Shown in pieces: positions 35,610-44,173 of a stretch of 64,000 nucleotides of DNA. Source of the stretch: Bradyrhizobium sp. WBAH42 (lineage in GTDB: Bacteria > Pseudomonadota > Alphaproteobacteria > Rhizobiales > Xanthobacteraceae); contig NZ_CP036533.1 in NCBI RefSeq assembly GCF_024585265.1, forward strand, positions 5,837,001-5,901,000, written 5' to 3'. Below the pieces are notes generated by a model. It made no database searches. It saw only the letters and a program-made list of their open reading frames with translations, and was not told the origin of the DNA. The position numbers and the translations under genes are program-made. Numbering within the stretch: position 1 is the first letter of the stretch; every line of letters starts with the position of its first letter.

Positions 35610-37034
35610 ATGCGATTTGTGCCAGCATTTGCCTTGCTCGGAGCTGCGTGCGGCCTCGCTGCGATCTACGCCGGGCCGGGCATGATCGCCGGCGCCGCCG
35701 GGAGCGCGGCAGACACGGCGGCTCGCGCCTATGACCAGACCAGGCGGCTGCTGATCCCCTCCACCCGCGAGGTTCCGGCCTACGGGTCGGACGCACCCAT
35801 GTTCCGCTATGCCTCGATCCAGCGCGGCAGCGTCGAGCAGACCGTCACCGTCACCGGCGCCCTGCAGCCGGTCAAGACGATCGAGGTCGGCTCCCAACTG
35901 TCGGGGCAGCTCGCCCGTGTCTATGTCGACTTCAACGACCCCGTCGCCAAGGATCAGCCGCTCGCTCTGATCGATCCGCGCAGCTTTGCAGCCAAGGTCG
36001 ACGAGGCCAGGGCGTCGCTGGCAGTCGCCAATGCCCTGGTCGACATCGCCAGGGCCAAGCTCGATCGCGCCAGGATCGATCTGCAGAACGCGAGGGGCAG
36101 CCGCGACGTGCTCGCGGCCAAGCTCGAGAGCGCGCAGGCGGTGAAGTCCTCGGCTCAGAAGACGCTGCAGCGGAAGCTGGCGCTGCAATCGCAGAACGTG
36201 GTGGCGACCACGGCGGTCGACGACGCGCAGACCGAGTTCACCGCGCGCCTCGCCCAGGAACGTGAAGCCGAGATCCTGATGTCCCTCAACTCCTTTTCGG
36301 TGGAGGGCGCGCAGGCCGACGTCCGCCGCATCGAGGCGGAGCTGCAGCAGGCTCGCATGGCGGTGCCGGAGAAGGCCGCCGTTCTCGCCGCGGCCCAGGC
36401 CGATCTCGACCGCACCGTGATCCGTTCGCCGATCGACGGCGTCGTGGTCGGCCGGTTCGTCAACGAGGGGCAGACGCTCGCGGTCGGACTGGAAGCACGC
36501 ACCACCTTCATGGTGGCGCACCGCCTGGAGGACATGGAGATTCACGCGCAGGTCGATGAAGCCGACATCGGCCGCATCGCGCCCGGGCAGCACGCGCATT
36601 TCACCGTCGACGCCTACCCGGACCGCCGCTTCGAGGCGGTGGTGCGCCAGGTGCGCAAGGCGCCGCAGACCCAGCAGCACGTCGTCACCTACACCGTGGT
36701 GCTGGCGACCGCCAATCTCGACGGCGCGCTGCTGCCGGGAATGACCGCCCTGGTGAAGATCGTCATCGAACGCCAGGACGACGTGCTGAAAGTGCCGCTC
36801 GCAGCGCTGCGGTTCCAGCCGGCCGGCACACGGCCGGACGCCGCGGCACGTAGCGGCGTGTGGGTGCGCACCGCCGGCGGCGCGCTGCAGCGCGTCGCGG
36901 TGACGGTCGGCGCCGCCGGCACCGAGCAGGTCGCGCTCCGGAGCGGCGACCTCGTCGAGGGCAGCGAGGTCGCCGTCGGCCAGGCCATCCGCCCGGCCGG
37001 CATGGAAATTCTCGGCATCAGGTTCGGATCATGA
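35610..37034 (+). CDS. macA: MacA-like periplasmic adaptor (HlyD/RND membrane fusion protein family)
   Basis: A 474-residue membrane fusion protein. The N-terminal membrane anchor (FALLGAACGLAAIYAGPGM) is followed by the first barrel-sandwich half (VTVTGALQPVKTIEVGSQLSGQ), a long alpha-hairpin coiled coil (about residues 130-260), the second lipoyl half (TVIRSPIDGVVVGRFVNEGQ) and a beta-barrel. It should bridge the inner-membrane MacB to an outer-membrane TolC channel. The downstream ATPase gene overlaps it by ATGA. The outer-membrane factor is absent from the window. Confidence 0.88.
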   Translation: MRFVPAFALLGAACGLAAIYAGPGMIAGAAGSAADTAARAYDQTRRLLIPSTREVPAYGSDAPMFRYASIQRGSVEQTVTVTGALQPVKTIEVGSQLSGQLARVYVDFNDPVAKDQPLALIDPRSFAAKVDEARASLAVANALVDIARAKLDRARIDLQNARGSRDVLAAKLESAQAVKSSAQKTLQRKLALQSQNVVATTAVDDAQTEFTARLAQEREAEILMSLNSFSVEGAQADVRRIEAELQQARMAVPEKAAVLAAAQADLDRTVIRSPIDGVVVGRFVNEGQTLAVGLEARTTFMVAHRLEDMEIHAQVDEADIGRIAPGQHAHFTVDAYPDRRFEAVVRQVRKAPQTQQHVVTYTVVLATANLDGALLPGMTALVKIVIERQDDVLKVPLAALRFQPAGTRPDAAARSGVWVRTAGGALQRVAVTVGAAGTEQVALRSGDLVEGSEVAVGQAIRPAGMEILGIRFGS

Positions 37035-37753
37035 CCGCCTCGCCCCTCATCAGCCTCCAGTCGGTCAGCAGGACCTATCGCACCGAGGGCGTCGCGGTGG
37101 CGGCGGTGCGCAATGTCAGCTTCGATATCGCGCAAGGCGAGATCGTCGCGGTGATGGGGCCGTCCGGCTCCGGCAAGTCGACGCTGATGAACATGATCGG
37201 ATTGCTCGACCTGCCGAGCGAGGGCGCGGTCTATCTCCAGGGCGCCAACGTCGCCGATCTCACGGAAGATCGCCGGTCGTCCCTGCGCGCCCGCAGCATC
37301 GGCTTCGTGTTCCAATCCTACAATCTGCTCGCGCGCCACGATGCCATCGAGAACGTCGCACTGCCGCTGGTCTATTGCGGCATCGCGCGCAAGGAACGGC
37401 TGGCGCGCGCGGAAGCGAGCCTTCAGGCCGTCGGCATGCTGCACCGGGCCCATCACTTCCCGCGGCAGCTCTCCGGCGGCGAGCAGCAGCGCGTCGCGAT
37501 CGCGCGCGCACTGATCGCCTCCCCGCTGATCGTGCTCGCCGACGAGCCGACCGGCGCGCTCGACAGCCGCACCGGTGCCGAGATTCTCTCCCTGTTCGCC
37601 GCGCTCAACCGGACCGGCCAGACCATCGTCATGATCACCCACGATCCCGGCATCGCGACCCAGTGCCGGCGCACGATCCACCTGCATGACGGTGAGCTCG
37701 TCAACGATGAAACGGTGGCGGAGCTGCTGCCGAGACGGAGCGCTGCGTCATGA
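37031..37753 (+). CDS. MacB-type ABC transporter ATPase subunit
   Basis: A 240-residue ABC ATPase: Walker A GPSGSGKST, Q-loop FVFQSYNLL, signature LSGGEQQRVAIARAL, Walker B IVLADEPTGALD and the switch His in ITHDP. This is the LolD/MacB subgroup. In E. coli MacB the ATPase and permease are one chain; here they are separate genes with 4-base overlaps on both sides, so the three proteins are translationally coupled. Substrates of the family are peptides, lipoproteins or macrolides. Confidence 0.92.
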   Translation: MTASPLISLQSVSRTYRTEGVAVAAVRNVSFDIAQGEIVAVMGPSGSGKSTLMNMIGLLDLPSEGAVYLQGANVADLTEDRRSSLRARSIGFVFQSYNLLARHDAIENVALPLVYCGIARKERLARAEASLQAVGMLHRAHHFPRQLSGGEQQRVAIARALIASPLIVLADEPTGALDSRTGAEILSLFAALNRTGQTIVMITHDPGIATQCRRTIHLHDGELVNDETVAELLPRRSAAS

Positions 37754-38973
37754 CGATACTCCAGGGCTTTCAGATCGCGTTGCACGCCCTTCGCCTCAAT
37801 CCGCTGCGCAGCTTCCTCACCATGCTCGGCATCGTGATCGGGGTCGCCTCGATCGTGACGGTGTTCGCGATCGGCGCCGGCGCGCAGCTGCGTCTGCAGG
37901 AGCAGATCCGTTCGATCGGCGCCAACGTGCTGATGATCACCCCCGGCGCGGTCTATCAGGGCGGCGTGCGTCTCAAGGACGGCAGCAAGCTGACGATGAC
38001 CGAGAGCGACGTGCAGGCCATTCTCGAGCAGATCCCGGAAATCCAGGCCGCGGCCGGCTCCATCGCCGGGACGGCGCAGGTCATCCACGAGGGCAAGAAC
38101 TGGAACACGACGATCAACGGCACGACCACCGGCCACTTCATGGTGCGCGACTGGCAGCTCGCGGCCGGGCGCTATTTCTCCGCCACCGAGGAAGCCGGCG
38201 CCGGCAAGGTCGTGATCCTCGGAAGCATGGTCGCGCGCGAGCTGTTCGCACCCGGCGACGATCCCATCGGCGCGCAGATCAGGATCATGAAGGTCCCGCT
38301 CGAGGTGGTCGGCGTGCTCGACCGCAAGGGACCCGCTCAGGACGACGTCGCCTTCGTGCCGCTCACCACGGCCAAGCTGCGCTTCCTCGGCAGCGCCAGC
38401 AACATCAACCGCGACTCGGTCGCCTACATCATCGCCAAGGTGGCCGCAGACGGTCAGATGGCGGGCGCGCGAGCGGAGATCGAGAACCTGCTGCGGCAGC
38501 GCCACCGCATCCCCGCCGGCCAGGACGACGACTTCAAGGTCCAGGATCCCGCCGCCGCCATGGAGGCGCAGCAGGGCGCGATCCGCACCGTCGCGTTGCT
38601 GCTCGTCGCCATCGCCTCGGTGTCGCTGCTCGTCGGCGGCATCAGCATCATGAACGTCATGATCGTGTCGGTCACCGAGCGCACCCGGGAGATCGGCATC
38701 CGCCGGGCGCTCGGCGGGCGGATGCGCGACATCCGTCTGCAGTTTCTCTGCGAAGCGCTCGTCCTTTGCCTGCTCGGCGGTGCCATCGGCGTCGCCGGCG
38801 GCATCACGCTCTCGATGACGGTCGCCCGCATGGCCGGGTGGGTCACCTCGATCGACGGCCAGGCGATCGGCCTGTCTCTCGTCTTCTCGATCGCGACCGG
38901 CCTCGTCTTTGGTTTTTATCCAGCTCACAAGGCGTCCAAGCTGAGTCCGATCGAGGCGCTCAAGACGGAGTGA
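37750..38973 (+). CDS. MacB-type ABC transporter permease
   Basis: A 407-residue permease with TM1 near residue 25, a large periplasmic MacB_PCD domain (about 45-250) and an FtsX core of three C-terminal spans. The FtsX signature RTREIGIRRALGGRMRDIRLQF is intact. It overlaps the ATPase gene by ATGA. With MacA it forms a mechanotransmission-type exporter acting on periplasmic substrates together with a TolC-like protein. Direct neighbours: MacA, the ATPase and a small LuxR protein. Confidence 0.9.
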   Translation: MTILQGFQIALHALRLNPLRSFLTMLGIVIGVASIVTVFAIGAGAQLRLQEQIRSIGANVLMITPGAVYQGGVRLKDGSKLTMTESDVQAILEQIPEIQAAAGSIAGTAQVIHEGKNWNTTINGTTTGHFMVRDWQLAAGRYFSATEEAGAGKVVILGSMVARELFAPGDDPIGAQIRIMKVPLEVVGVLDRKGPAQDDVAFVPLTTAKLRFLGSASNINRDSVAYIIAKVAADGQMAGARAEIENLLRQRHRIPAGQDDDFKVQDPAAAMEAQQGAIRTVALLLVAIASVSLLVGGISIMNVMIVSVTERTREIGIRRALGGRMRDIRLQFLCEALVLCLLGGAIGVAGGITLSMTVARMAGWVTSIDGQAIGLSLVFSIATGLVFGFYPAHKASKLSPIEALKTE

Positions 38974-39013
38974 GAGCATGCCGGGATGTTCGCAAAGGCC
39001 AGGGAAGGCAGCC

Positions 39014-39331
39014 ATGAGCTCGGATCCGAAAGATTTGATCGCACCGACACCGCGCGAACGGGAGCTGATGACGCTGATCGCGCGGGGGATGCAGAACAAG
39101 AACATCGCCTACGAGCTCAACATCTCGGAGAACACGGTGCGGGCGCACATCGGCAACATCATGCGCAAATACCGGCTTCAGAACAGAACGCAGATCGCGA
39201 TCGCCTTTGCCCTGCACACCGCGCCGTCGTCGCTCCGCCGCGATCTCGCCAAGACCGAGCTCTTTCCGGCCGCGACGAAGCCGGCGCAGGCCCTTGCACC
39301 CAATCCACGGGCGCAGACCGCGCCGGATTGA
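39014..39331 (+). CDS. LuxR-type DNA-binding protein lacking a receiver domain
   Basis: A 105-residue protein that is essentially a lone GerE helix-turn-helix: LIAPTPRERELMTLIARGMQ, then ISENTVRAHIGNIMRKYRL and RTQIAIAFAL. No receiver or ligand domain precedes it. The C-terminal 35 residues are Pro/Ala-rich. ATG 39014 is supported by GGGAAGG upstream. It follows the MacB permease stop by 40 bases and may be in the same operon as a constitutive or protein-partnered regulator of the exporter or of nearby genes. Confidence 0.85.
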   Translation: MSSDPKDLIAPTPRERELMTLIARGMQNKNIAYELNISENTVRAHIGNIMRKYRLQNRTQIAIAFALHTAPSSLRRDLAKTELFPAATKPAQALAPNPRAQTAPD

Positions 39332-39339
39332 ATGGTTGC

Positions 39340-39960
39340 GGCCACAATCCCTTGCGCTGCCCGACGGGCAAAACACCCAATTCATAGGTCAACGCATGCG
39401 GTTGAAAATATTCCACTTTACCGAAATTCGGAAACGGCGTACGTGTCGGCTCAACCCGGCCCAAGGAAGAGGGGCGTATCGCGATCGTCACGAACGCGGG
39501 CCGGGCGGCGGTGGACGCGGATGGCGTCGGCGCGAACGGCTTTGCAGGGCGGGCAACCGTGAGCGAGGTCGTCGCGCATACGACCGGTGCCATCAGCGTA
39601 CGGCAAAATCGTGTGGTCCTGACGCCCGGGGTCTGTGCGTCAAGTCTTGTGGTGATGTGGTTGCCCGACCGGGCGATGCGCATCAGCCATCCGCAAGGCG
39701 ACGGGGGCAATAGTGCATCGCTCCCCGGGGAGAGCGCGACATAAGCCGTAAAACCACTGCGCAGGGAAGGCCGGATGTTTGGCTTCACCTGTATGCCGCT
39801 GTGCAAATTCTTGTTGCCACCTTTCGCACAGTGGACCGTGGGTGCCCGGCCGGCACCCGGTCTTCCCTGCGCCCTCTTTCAATTGAGGGTGAGACGACGA
39901 GCAAAGCTCGGGCGAAATGCGCCGCGAGGACGCGGAAGCGCGTCTGCAACGACACACTCG
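39340..39960. repeat. Degenerate high-copy intergenic sequence, Bradyrhizobium type
   Basis: This stretch contains only short, overlapping, incoherent frames on both strands. Its text (translated fragments such as RGVSRSSRTRAGRRWTRMAS and RRMFGFTC-like stretches) matches what I recall as a frequently repeated, often mis-annotated segment in Bradyrhizobium and relatives. I see no functional gene. It directly abuts three further repeat elements (39962-40065, 40099-40179, 40211-40376). A BLASTN search would settle its copy number. Confidence 0.55.
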
Positions 39961-39961
39961 C

Positions 39962-40065
39962 TGTCATCGCCCGGTTTAACCGGGCGATCCAGTACTCCGA
40001 GACAGTTATGGCTCAATCGATAGGCCGCGGCGTACTGGATTCCCCGCCTTCGCGGGGAATGACAG
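39962..40065. repeat. Dispersed repeat bounded by TGTCAT / ATGACA
   Basis: The element opens TGTCATCGCCCGGTTTAACC and closes TTCGCGGGGAATGACA, with internal short palindromes (CGCCCGGTTTAACCGGGCG and CCCCGCCTTCGCGGGG). It is non-coding and part of the repeat island before the phosphatase gene. Confidence 0.6.
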
Positions 40066-40098
40066 TAGCATTTGGAAAGCGATTTTCCTGCCACACCC

Positions 40099-40179
40099 CG
40101 TCATTGCGAGCGCAGCGAAGCAATCCAGGGTCTTTCCGCGGATGCATTCCTGGATTGCTTCGCTGCGCTCGCAATGACG
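40099..40179. repeat. Palindromic dispersed repeat, second two-armed copy
   Basis: Both arms of the element at 2313-2392 are present here: CGTCATTGCGAGCGCAGCGA... at 40099-40129 and the reverse complement at 40149-40179. The loop sequence is close to that of the first copy (TCTTTCCGCGGA). Confidence 0.88.
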
Positions 40180-40210
40180 ATGTTGAGGCGGGTGTGCGCC
40201 AAAACTCCCG

Positions 40211-40376
40211 CTCGCGTGCCCCGGACCAGCGCAGCGCCTCCCCGGCGATGCGAAGCATCGTCCGGTGCGGCGGTGCGCTGCAGAGCCGGGGCCCACGCAG
40301 CAGCGAGCGACGTCGCCTGCTGGGTCCCGGCTCTGCGCCGCATCGCTTGCGCGCTGCGTCGCGTCCGGGACACGAG
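40211..40376. repeat. Dispersed repeat, inverted copy of 62436-62583
   Basis: It begins CTCGCGTGCCCCGGAC and ends GCGTCCGGGACACGAG, with internal GGCGATGCGAAGCATCGTCC and two CCGGCTCTGC motifs. The same blocks occur in reverse order at 62436-62583, so this is the same family in the opposite orientation. Confidence 0.75.
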
Positions 40377-40510
40377 CGTGACGCTATCACCCCCTCCCCA
40401 ACCCTCCTGCATCGGCCGGGGCCCTTGTAACAAAACCGTCATGCAGCGAAACTAAACGAAGCTGCGAGCCGCCAGCGCGGCCATGCCGCCTCACTGCAGG
40501 AGAGACCTTG

Positions 40511-42379
40511 ATGCGCCGTTCACTGGTGTTGCTGTCCGCCGGACTGGCCGTGCTGTCCACCGGACTTGCCTCCGCCCAGAACAACACGCCCCGCAACCTG
40601 ATCCTGTTCATTCCGGACGGTCTGCGCGCGCTGAAGGTCACCCCGGAGACGACGCCCGCGATGGCCGAGGTTCGCGACAAGGGCGTCAACTTCAAGAACC
40701 CGCATTCGCTCTTTCCCACCTTCACCATGGCCAACGGCTCGGCGATGTCGACCGGCCATTATCTCGGCGACACCGGCGTGTTCTCCAACACGATCTGGAC
40801 CAACTACACCTCAGTACCCGCCGGCGACACCGTGGTTCCCTTCATCGAGAACGACGCCGTGCTCGGCGATATCGACGAGCATTTCAAGGGCGACTACCTC
40901 AACGAAGAGACCGTTCTGAAGATGGCCCGCGACAAGGGGCTGAGCACCGCGGCGATCGGCAAGGTCGGCCCGACCTACCAGTTCGACCACACCGATAAGC
41001 CTGAGAAGCCCGGCCTGCACTCGATCGTGTTCGACGATTCCACCGGGGGCAAGAACGGCGTGGCACTGTCGGACGAGGTGAAGGACGCTTTGACCAAGGC
41101 CGGCCTGCCCCTCGCCACGCCGCCGCGCGGCGACAATTCCAAGGCGGGCGACGCCAAGACGCCGGGCACCACTGTCGCCAACGTCGCGCAGCAGGCCTAT
41201 TTTGCCGACGTCGCCACCAAGGTGGTGTTGCCGATGTTCAAGGCGCGCAACAAGCCCTTCGTGCTGGTGTTCTGGTCGCGCGACCCCGACGGCAGCCAGC
41301 ACAACACCGGCGACAGCCTCAACCAGATCATGCCGGGCATCAACGGCCCGACCTCGATGGCCGGCATCAAGAACGCCGACGCCAACCTCGCCCAGCTCCG
41401 CAAGGGGCTCGACGAACTCGGGCTCGCGGCCTCGACCAACATCATCGTCTCGGCCGACCACGGCTTCTCGACCATCTCCAAGGAGAGCAAGACCAGCCCG
41501 TCGGCCAAGGTCAGCTATGACGATACGCCCAAGGACTTCCTGCCGATGGGCTTCCTGGCGCTCGACCTTGCGAAAGTGCTCGACCTGCCCTTGTTCGATC
41601 CCAACGACAAGAACGTGAAGATCGAAGGCAACAAGCATCCCAAGGCCGGCAACGGCGTGCTCGGCAAGGATCCCACCAAGCCGGACCTCGTCGTCGCCAC
41701 CAATGGCGGCTCGGACCTGATCTACCTGCCGAACAAGGACAAGAAGCTCGCCGCGAAGACCATCAAGGCGCTGCTCGAGCAAGACTACGTCTCCGGCCTG
41801 TTCGTCGAGGATTCGCTCGGCCGCTTCCCCGGGACGCTGCCGCTGTCGAGCATCAATCTGCGCGGCAAGTCGGCGACCCCGACGCCGTCGATCGTCGTCA
41901 ACTTCCGCTCCTATGCCAGCGATTGCGGCGAGGCGCCGACCAATTGCTCGGTGCAGGTCGCCGACACCGTGCTGCGCCAGGGCCAGGGCATGCATGGCAG
42001 CTTCAGCCGCGGCGATACCATGAACTTCATGGCCGCCATCGGTCCGGACTTCAAAGCCGGCTATGTCGACGAGATTCCGGTCAGCAATGCCGATGTCGGC
42101 ATGACGGCCGCGCAGCTCATGGGTTTGCGCAGCTCGCACAATGGCGGCCTGATCGGCCGCGTGATGTCCGAGGCCATGCCCAATGGCATCGTGCCGAAGG
42201 CCTATGCCGGCACGGTGAAGTCGAAGCCCGCCGAGGGCGGCCTCGTCACCGTGCTGAACTTCCAGCGCGTCGGCAGCCAGCGCTATTTCGATGCCGCTGG
42301 TTTCCCGGGCCGCACGCTGGGGCTCGAGGTGGACAAGCTTGGATTGGAGGACCGCAAACAAAAAACGGCGGGGAAATAA
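40511..42379 (+). CDS. Secreted alkaline phosphatase-superfamily phosphodiesterase/nucleotide pyrophosphatase
   Basis: A 622-residue secreted enzyme with signal peptide (RRSLVLLSAGLAVLSTGLASAQ). The metal site begins at LILFIPDGLRA, the presumed nucleophile Thr or Ser lies in FPTFTMANGSAMSTGHY, and SADHGFSTISK gives the second-site Asp and His. The family cleaves phosphodiesters or phosphomonoesters in the periplasm using two zinc ions. ATG 40511 has GGAG upstream; the TTG one codon earlier is unlikely. The last codons form the left half of a hairpin (42364-42389). Confidence 0.85.
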   Translation: MRRSLVLLSAGLAVLSTGLASAQNNTPRNLILFIPDGLRALKVTPETTPAMAEVRDKGVNFKNPHSLFPTFTMANGSAMSTGHYLGDTGVFSNTIWTNYTSVPAGDTVVPFIENDAVLGDIDEHFKGDYLNEETVLKMARDKGLSTAAIGKVGPTYQFDHTDKPEKPGLHSIVFDDSTGGKNGVALSDEVKDALTKAGLPLATPPRGDNSKAGDAKTPGTTVANVAQQAYFADVATKVVLPMFKARNKPFVLVFWSRDPDGSQHNTGDSLNQIMPGINGPTSMAGIKNADANLAQLRKGLDELGLAASTNIIVSADHGFSTISKESKTSPSAKVSYDDTPKDFLPMGFLALDLAKVLDLPLFDPNDKNVKIEGNKHPKAGNGVLGKDPTKPDLVVATNGGSDLIYLPNKDKKLAAKTIKALLEQDYVSGLFVEDSLGRFPGTLPLSSINLRGKSATPTPSIVVNFRSYASDCGEAPTNCSVQVADTVLRQGQGMHGSFSRGDTMNFMAAIGPDFKAGYVDEIPVSNADVGMTAAQLMGLRSSHNGGLIGRVMSEAMPNGIVPKAYAGTVKSKPAEGGLVTVLNFQRVGSQRYFDAAGFPGRTLGLEVDKLGLEDRKQKTAGK

Positions 42380-42389
42380 CCCCGCCGTT
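42364..42389 (-). terminator. Intrinsic terminator for the minus-strand gene, spanning the stop codon of the plus-strand gene
   Basis: AACGGCGGGG (42364-42373) and CCCCGCCGTT (42380-42389) form a perfect 10-bp stem with a 6-base loop containing the phosphatase stop TAA. On the minus strand the stem is followed by TTTTTGTTTG, a proper U-tract; on the plus strand it is not. It therefore most likely terminates the gene at 42436-43008. Confidence 0.75.
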
Positions 42390-42412
42390 CCCTCGCGTCC
42401 TCACGTGAGGCG

Positions 42413-42444
42413 CAAAATCTTACATCCCCAAAATCTTACATCCC
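42413..42444. repeat. 16-bp tandem duplication at a stop codon
   Basis: CAAAATCTTACATCCC occurs twice back to back (42413-42428 and 42429-42444). The second copy holds the stop codon and last codons of the minus-strand gene, so the duplication left a duplicate stop region just downstream. Confidence 0.9.
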
Positions 42445-43008
42445 AATGTCGAACACGTTCGGCAATTGGCCCGCCAGAGGCAGTGCAGTGGCGCCCAGGA
42501 AGGTCGCCACCATCGCCATCAGGCGACGGTTGTTCTGGCGCTTGCCGCGCATCTGGCCGGCAATCCACTCCAGCATCTCGCTATTGACCTTGGAGGCATA
42601 GGACGGCGCCCAGCTCTCGATCTCGGTGTCAGCCGACAGCGCGACGCTGCGCGGCGGCACCTTCAGGCCCGAGGCGCTGGCGGCATAATGGGCGACCGCC
42701 TTGGCAAGCAGGTCGTCGAACCGGCCGCCGTCGGTGCGTTCGGTCGCGGCCTCGTTGATCTCGAACAGAACTTCGGCCTCGGCGCGGCTGACCGGCTGGT
42801 CGTTGACGGCGGTCGCGGTGAGGATGCGCATGCACCAGGCGGTGTCATCGGCATCGAGCGAGCGGGAGAAATGCACCCTTCCCTTGGTGGTCGGGCCTTC
42901 GCCCGTGATCACGCCGTCACGCACGATGGAGAGGGCATGGGCTGCGGTATCGCGGCAGGACGGCACGAGGGACGACGACTCGGTAGGCTTAGGCGCAGCG
43001 GCAGACAT
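42436..43008 (-). CDS. Hypothetical protein with C-terminal hydrophobic segment
   Basis: A 190-residue protein. The first ~150 residues are soluble, mainly helical and acidic (RILTATAVNDQPVSRAEAEVLFEINEA). Near the C-terminus a basic stretch (MRGKRQNNRRLM) precedes a hydrophobic segment (AMVATFLGATALPLAG) that may anchor it. I do not recognise a named family, although the N-terminal helical layout faintly recalls TerB-like domains. It has its own terminator at 42364-42389. Confidence 0.7.
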   Translation of the reverse strand: MSAAAPKPTESSSLVPSCRDTAAHALSIVRDGVITGEGPTTKGRVHFSRSLDADDTAWCMRILTATAVNDQPVSRAEAEVLFEINEAATERTDGGRFDDLLAKAVAHYAASASGLKVPPRSVALSADTEIESWAPSYASKVNSEMLEWIAGQMRGKRQNNRRLMAMVATFLGATALPLAGQLPNVFDIGM

Positions 43009-43314
43009 AGTTCACTTCCAGACTTCTTCTGATCGACCAGCATTTTCATGCCGGCGTAAAGGGGTGGTTAACGATTCGATACGGGGATCGCGACTTTTCT
43101 AGATGGTTGCCAATTGGTCGCTATCAGGACCAATCTGGTTCTAGACGCGCCGGGCAAGCGTGATGAAAGTCATAAAAGGCATTATCGGGGCAATCGAGCC
43201 CGGGCGGCTCCGGTGGAGATGTTTCGTCGCAGGCGCCGCTGTAACAGAAAGTTGCTGGGAAATCGGCCCTTCGAAGAAAGAATTCACATTTTACTTGAGG
43301 TGGTTCACTTGGCG

Positions 43315-43343
43315 TTCACTTGGGCCGGCCAAGGGCTTATAAT
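43315..43343 (+). promoter_or_regulatory. Candidate promoter of the peroxiredoxin gene
   Basis: A perfect -10 hexamer TATAAT lies at 43338-43343. Seventeen bases upstream is TTCACT (43315-43320), a weak -35. GTTCACTT occurs twice just before, which could be an activator site. The rest of the 391-base gap 43009-43399 shows no gene. The predicted 5' UTR is about 50 bases, and the gene has GAGG seven bases before ATG. Confidence 0.5.
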
Positions 43344-43399
43344 GGCTCCGATGGCCGAAGGTGTATTCTTCAGTAAATTCAACGAGATGAGGTAGAACC

Positions 43400-44056
<657 letters not shown>

Positions 44057-44059
<3 letters not shown>

Positions 44060-44095
44060 CTTTTGGCGGTCGCGGATAGCGACCGCAAAAAGTCA
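44057..44095 (+). terminator. Long hairpin at the peroxiredoxin stop codon
   Basis: The stem TGACTTTTGGCGGTCGC pairs with GCGACCGCAAAAAGTCA across GGATA (17 bp with one G-A mismatch). It begins with the stop codon TGA. No U-tract follows, so it may be a Rho-assisted or processing-type 3' end and not a classical intrinsic terminator. Confidence 0.55.
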
Positions 44096-44150
44096 TCCCG
44101 GGGCGATGCGTCAGCATCGAACCCGGGATCTCGAGATTCCTGGGGTCCAA
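44092..44150. repeat. Fragment of a dispersed TCATCCCGGG repeat
   Basis: TCATCCCGGGGCGATGCGTC ... CATCGAACCCGGGATC forms a short palindromic block related to the CATTCCGGGGCGCGACGCAG element at 61449-61524. It lies between the convergent peroxiredoxin and chemotaxis receptor genes. Confidence 0.5.
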
Positions 44151-44173
44151 CGGACCGCCTCGACTGCGTGGAA

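Noticed and set aside
43114..43395. A 93-codon frame upstream of the peroxiredoxin gene
   Set aside because: It overlaps the predicted promoter (TATAAT at 43338-43343), has mixed codon use and no ribosome-binding site.
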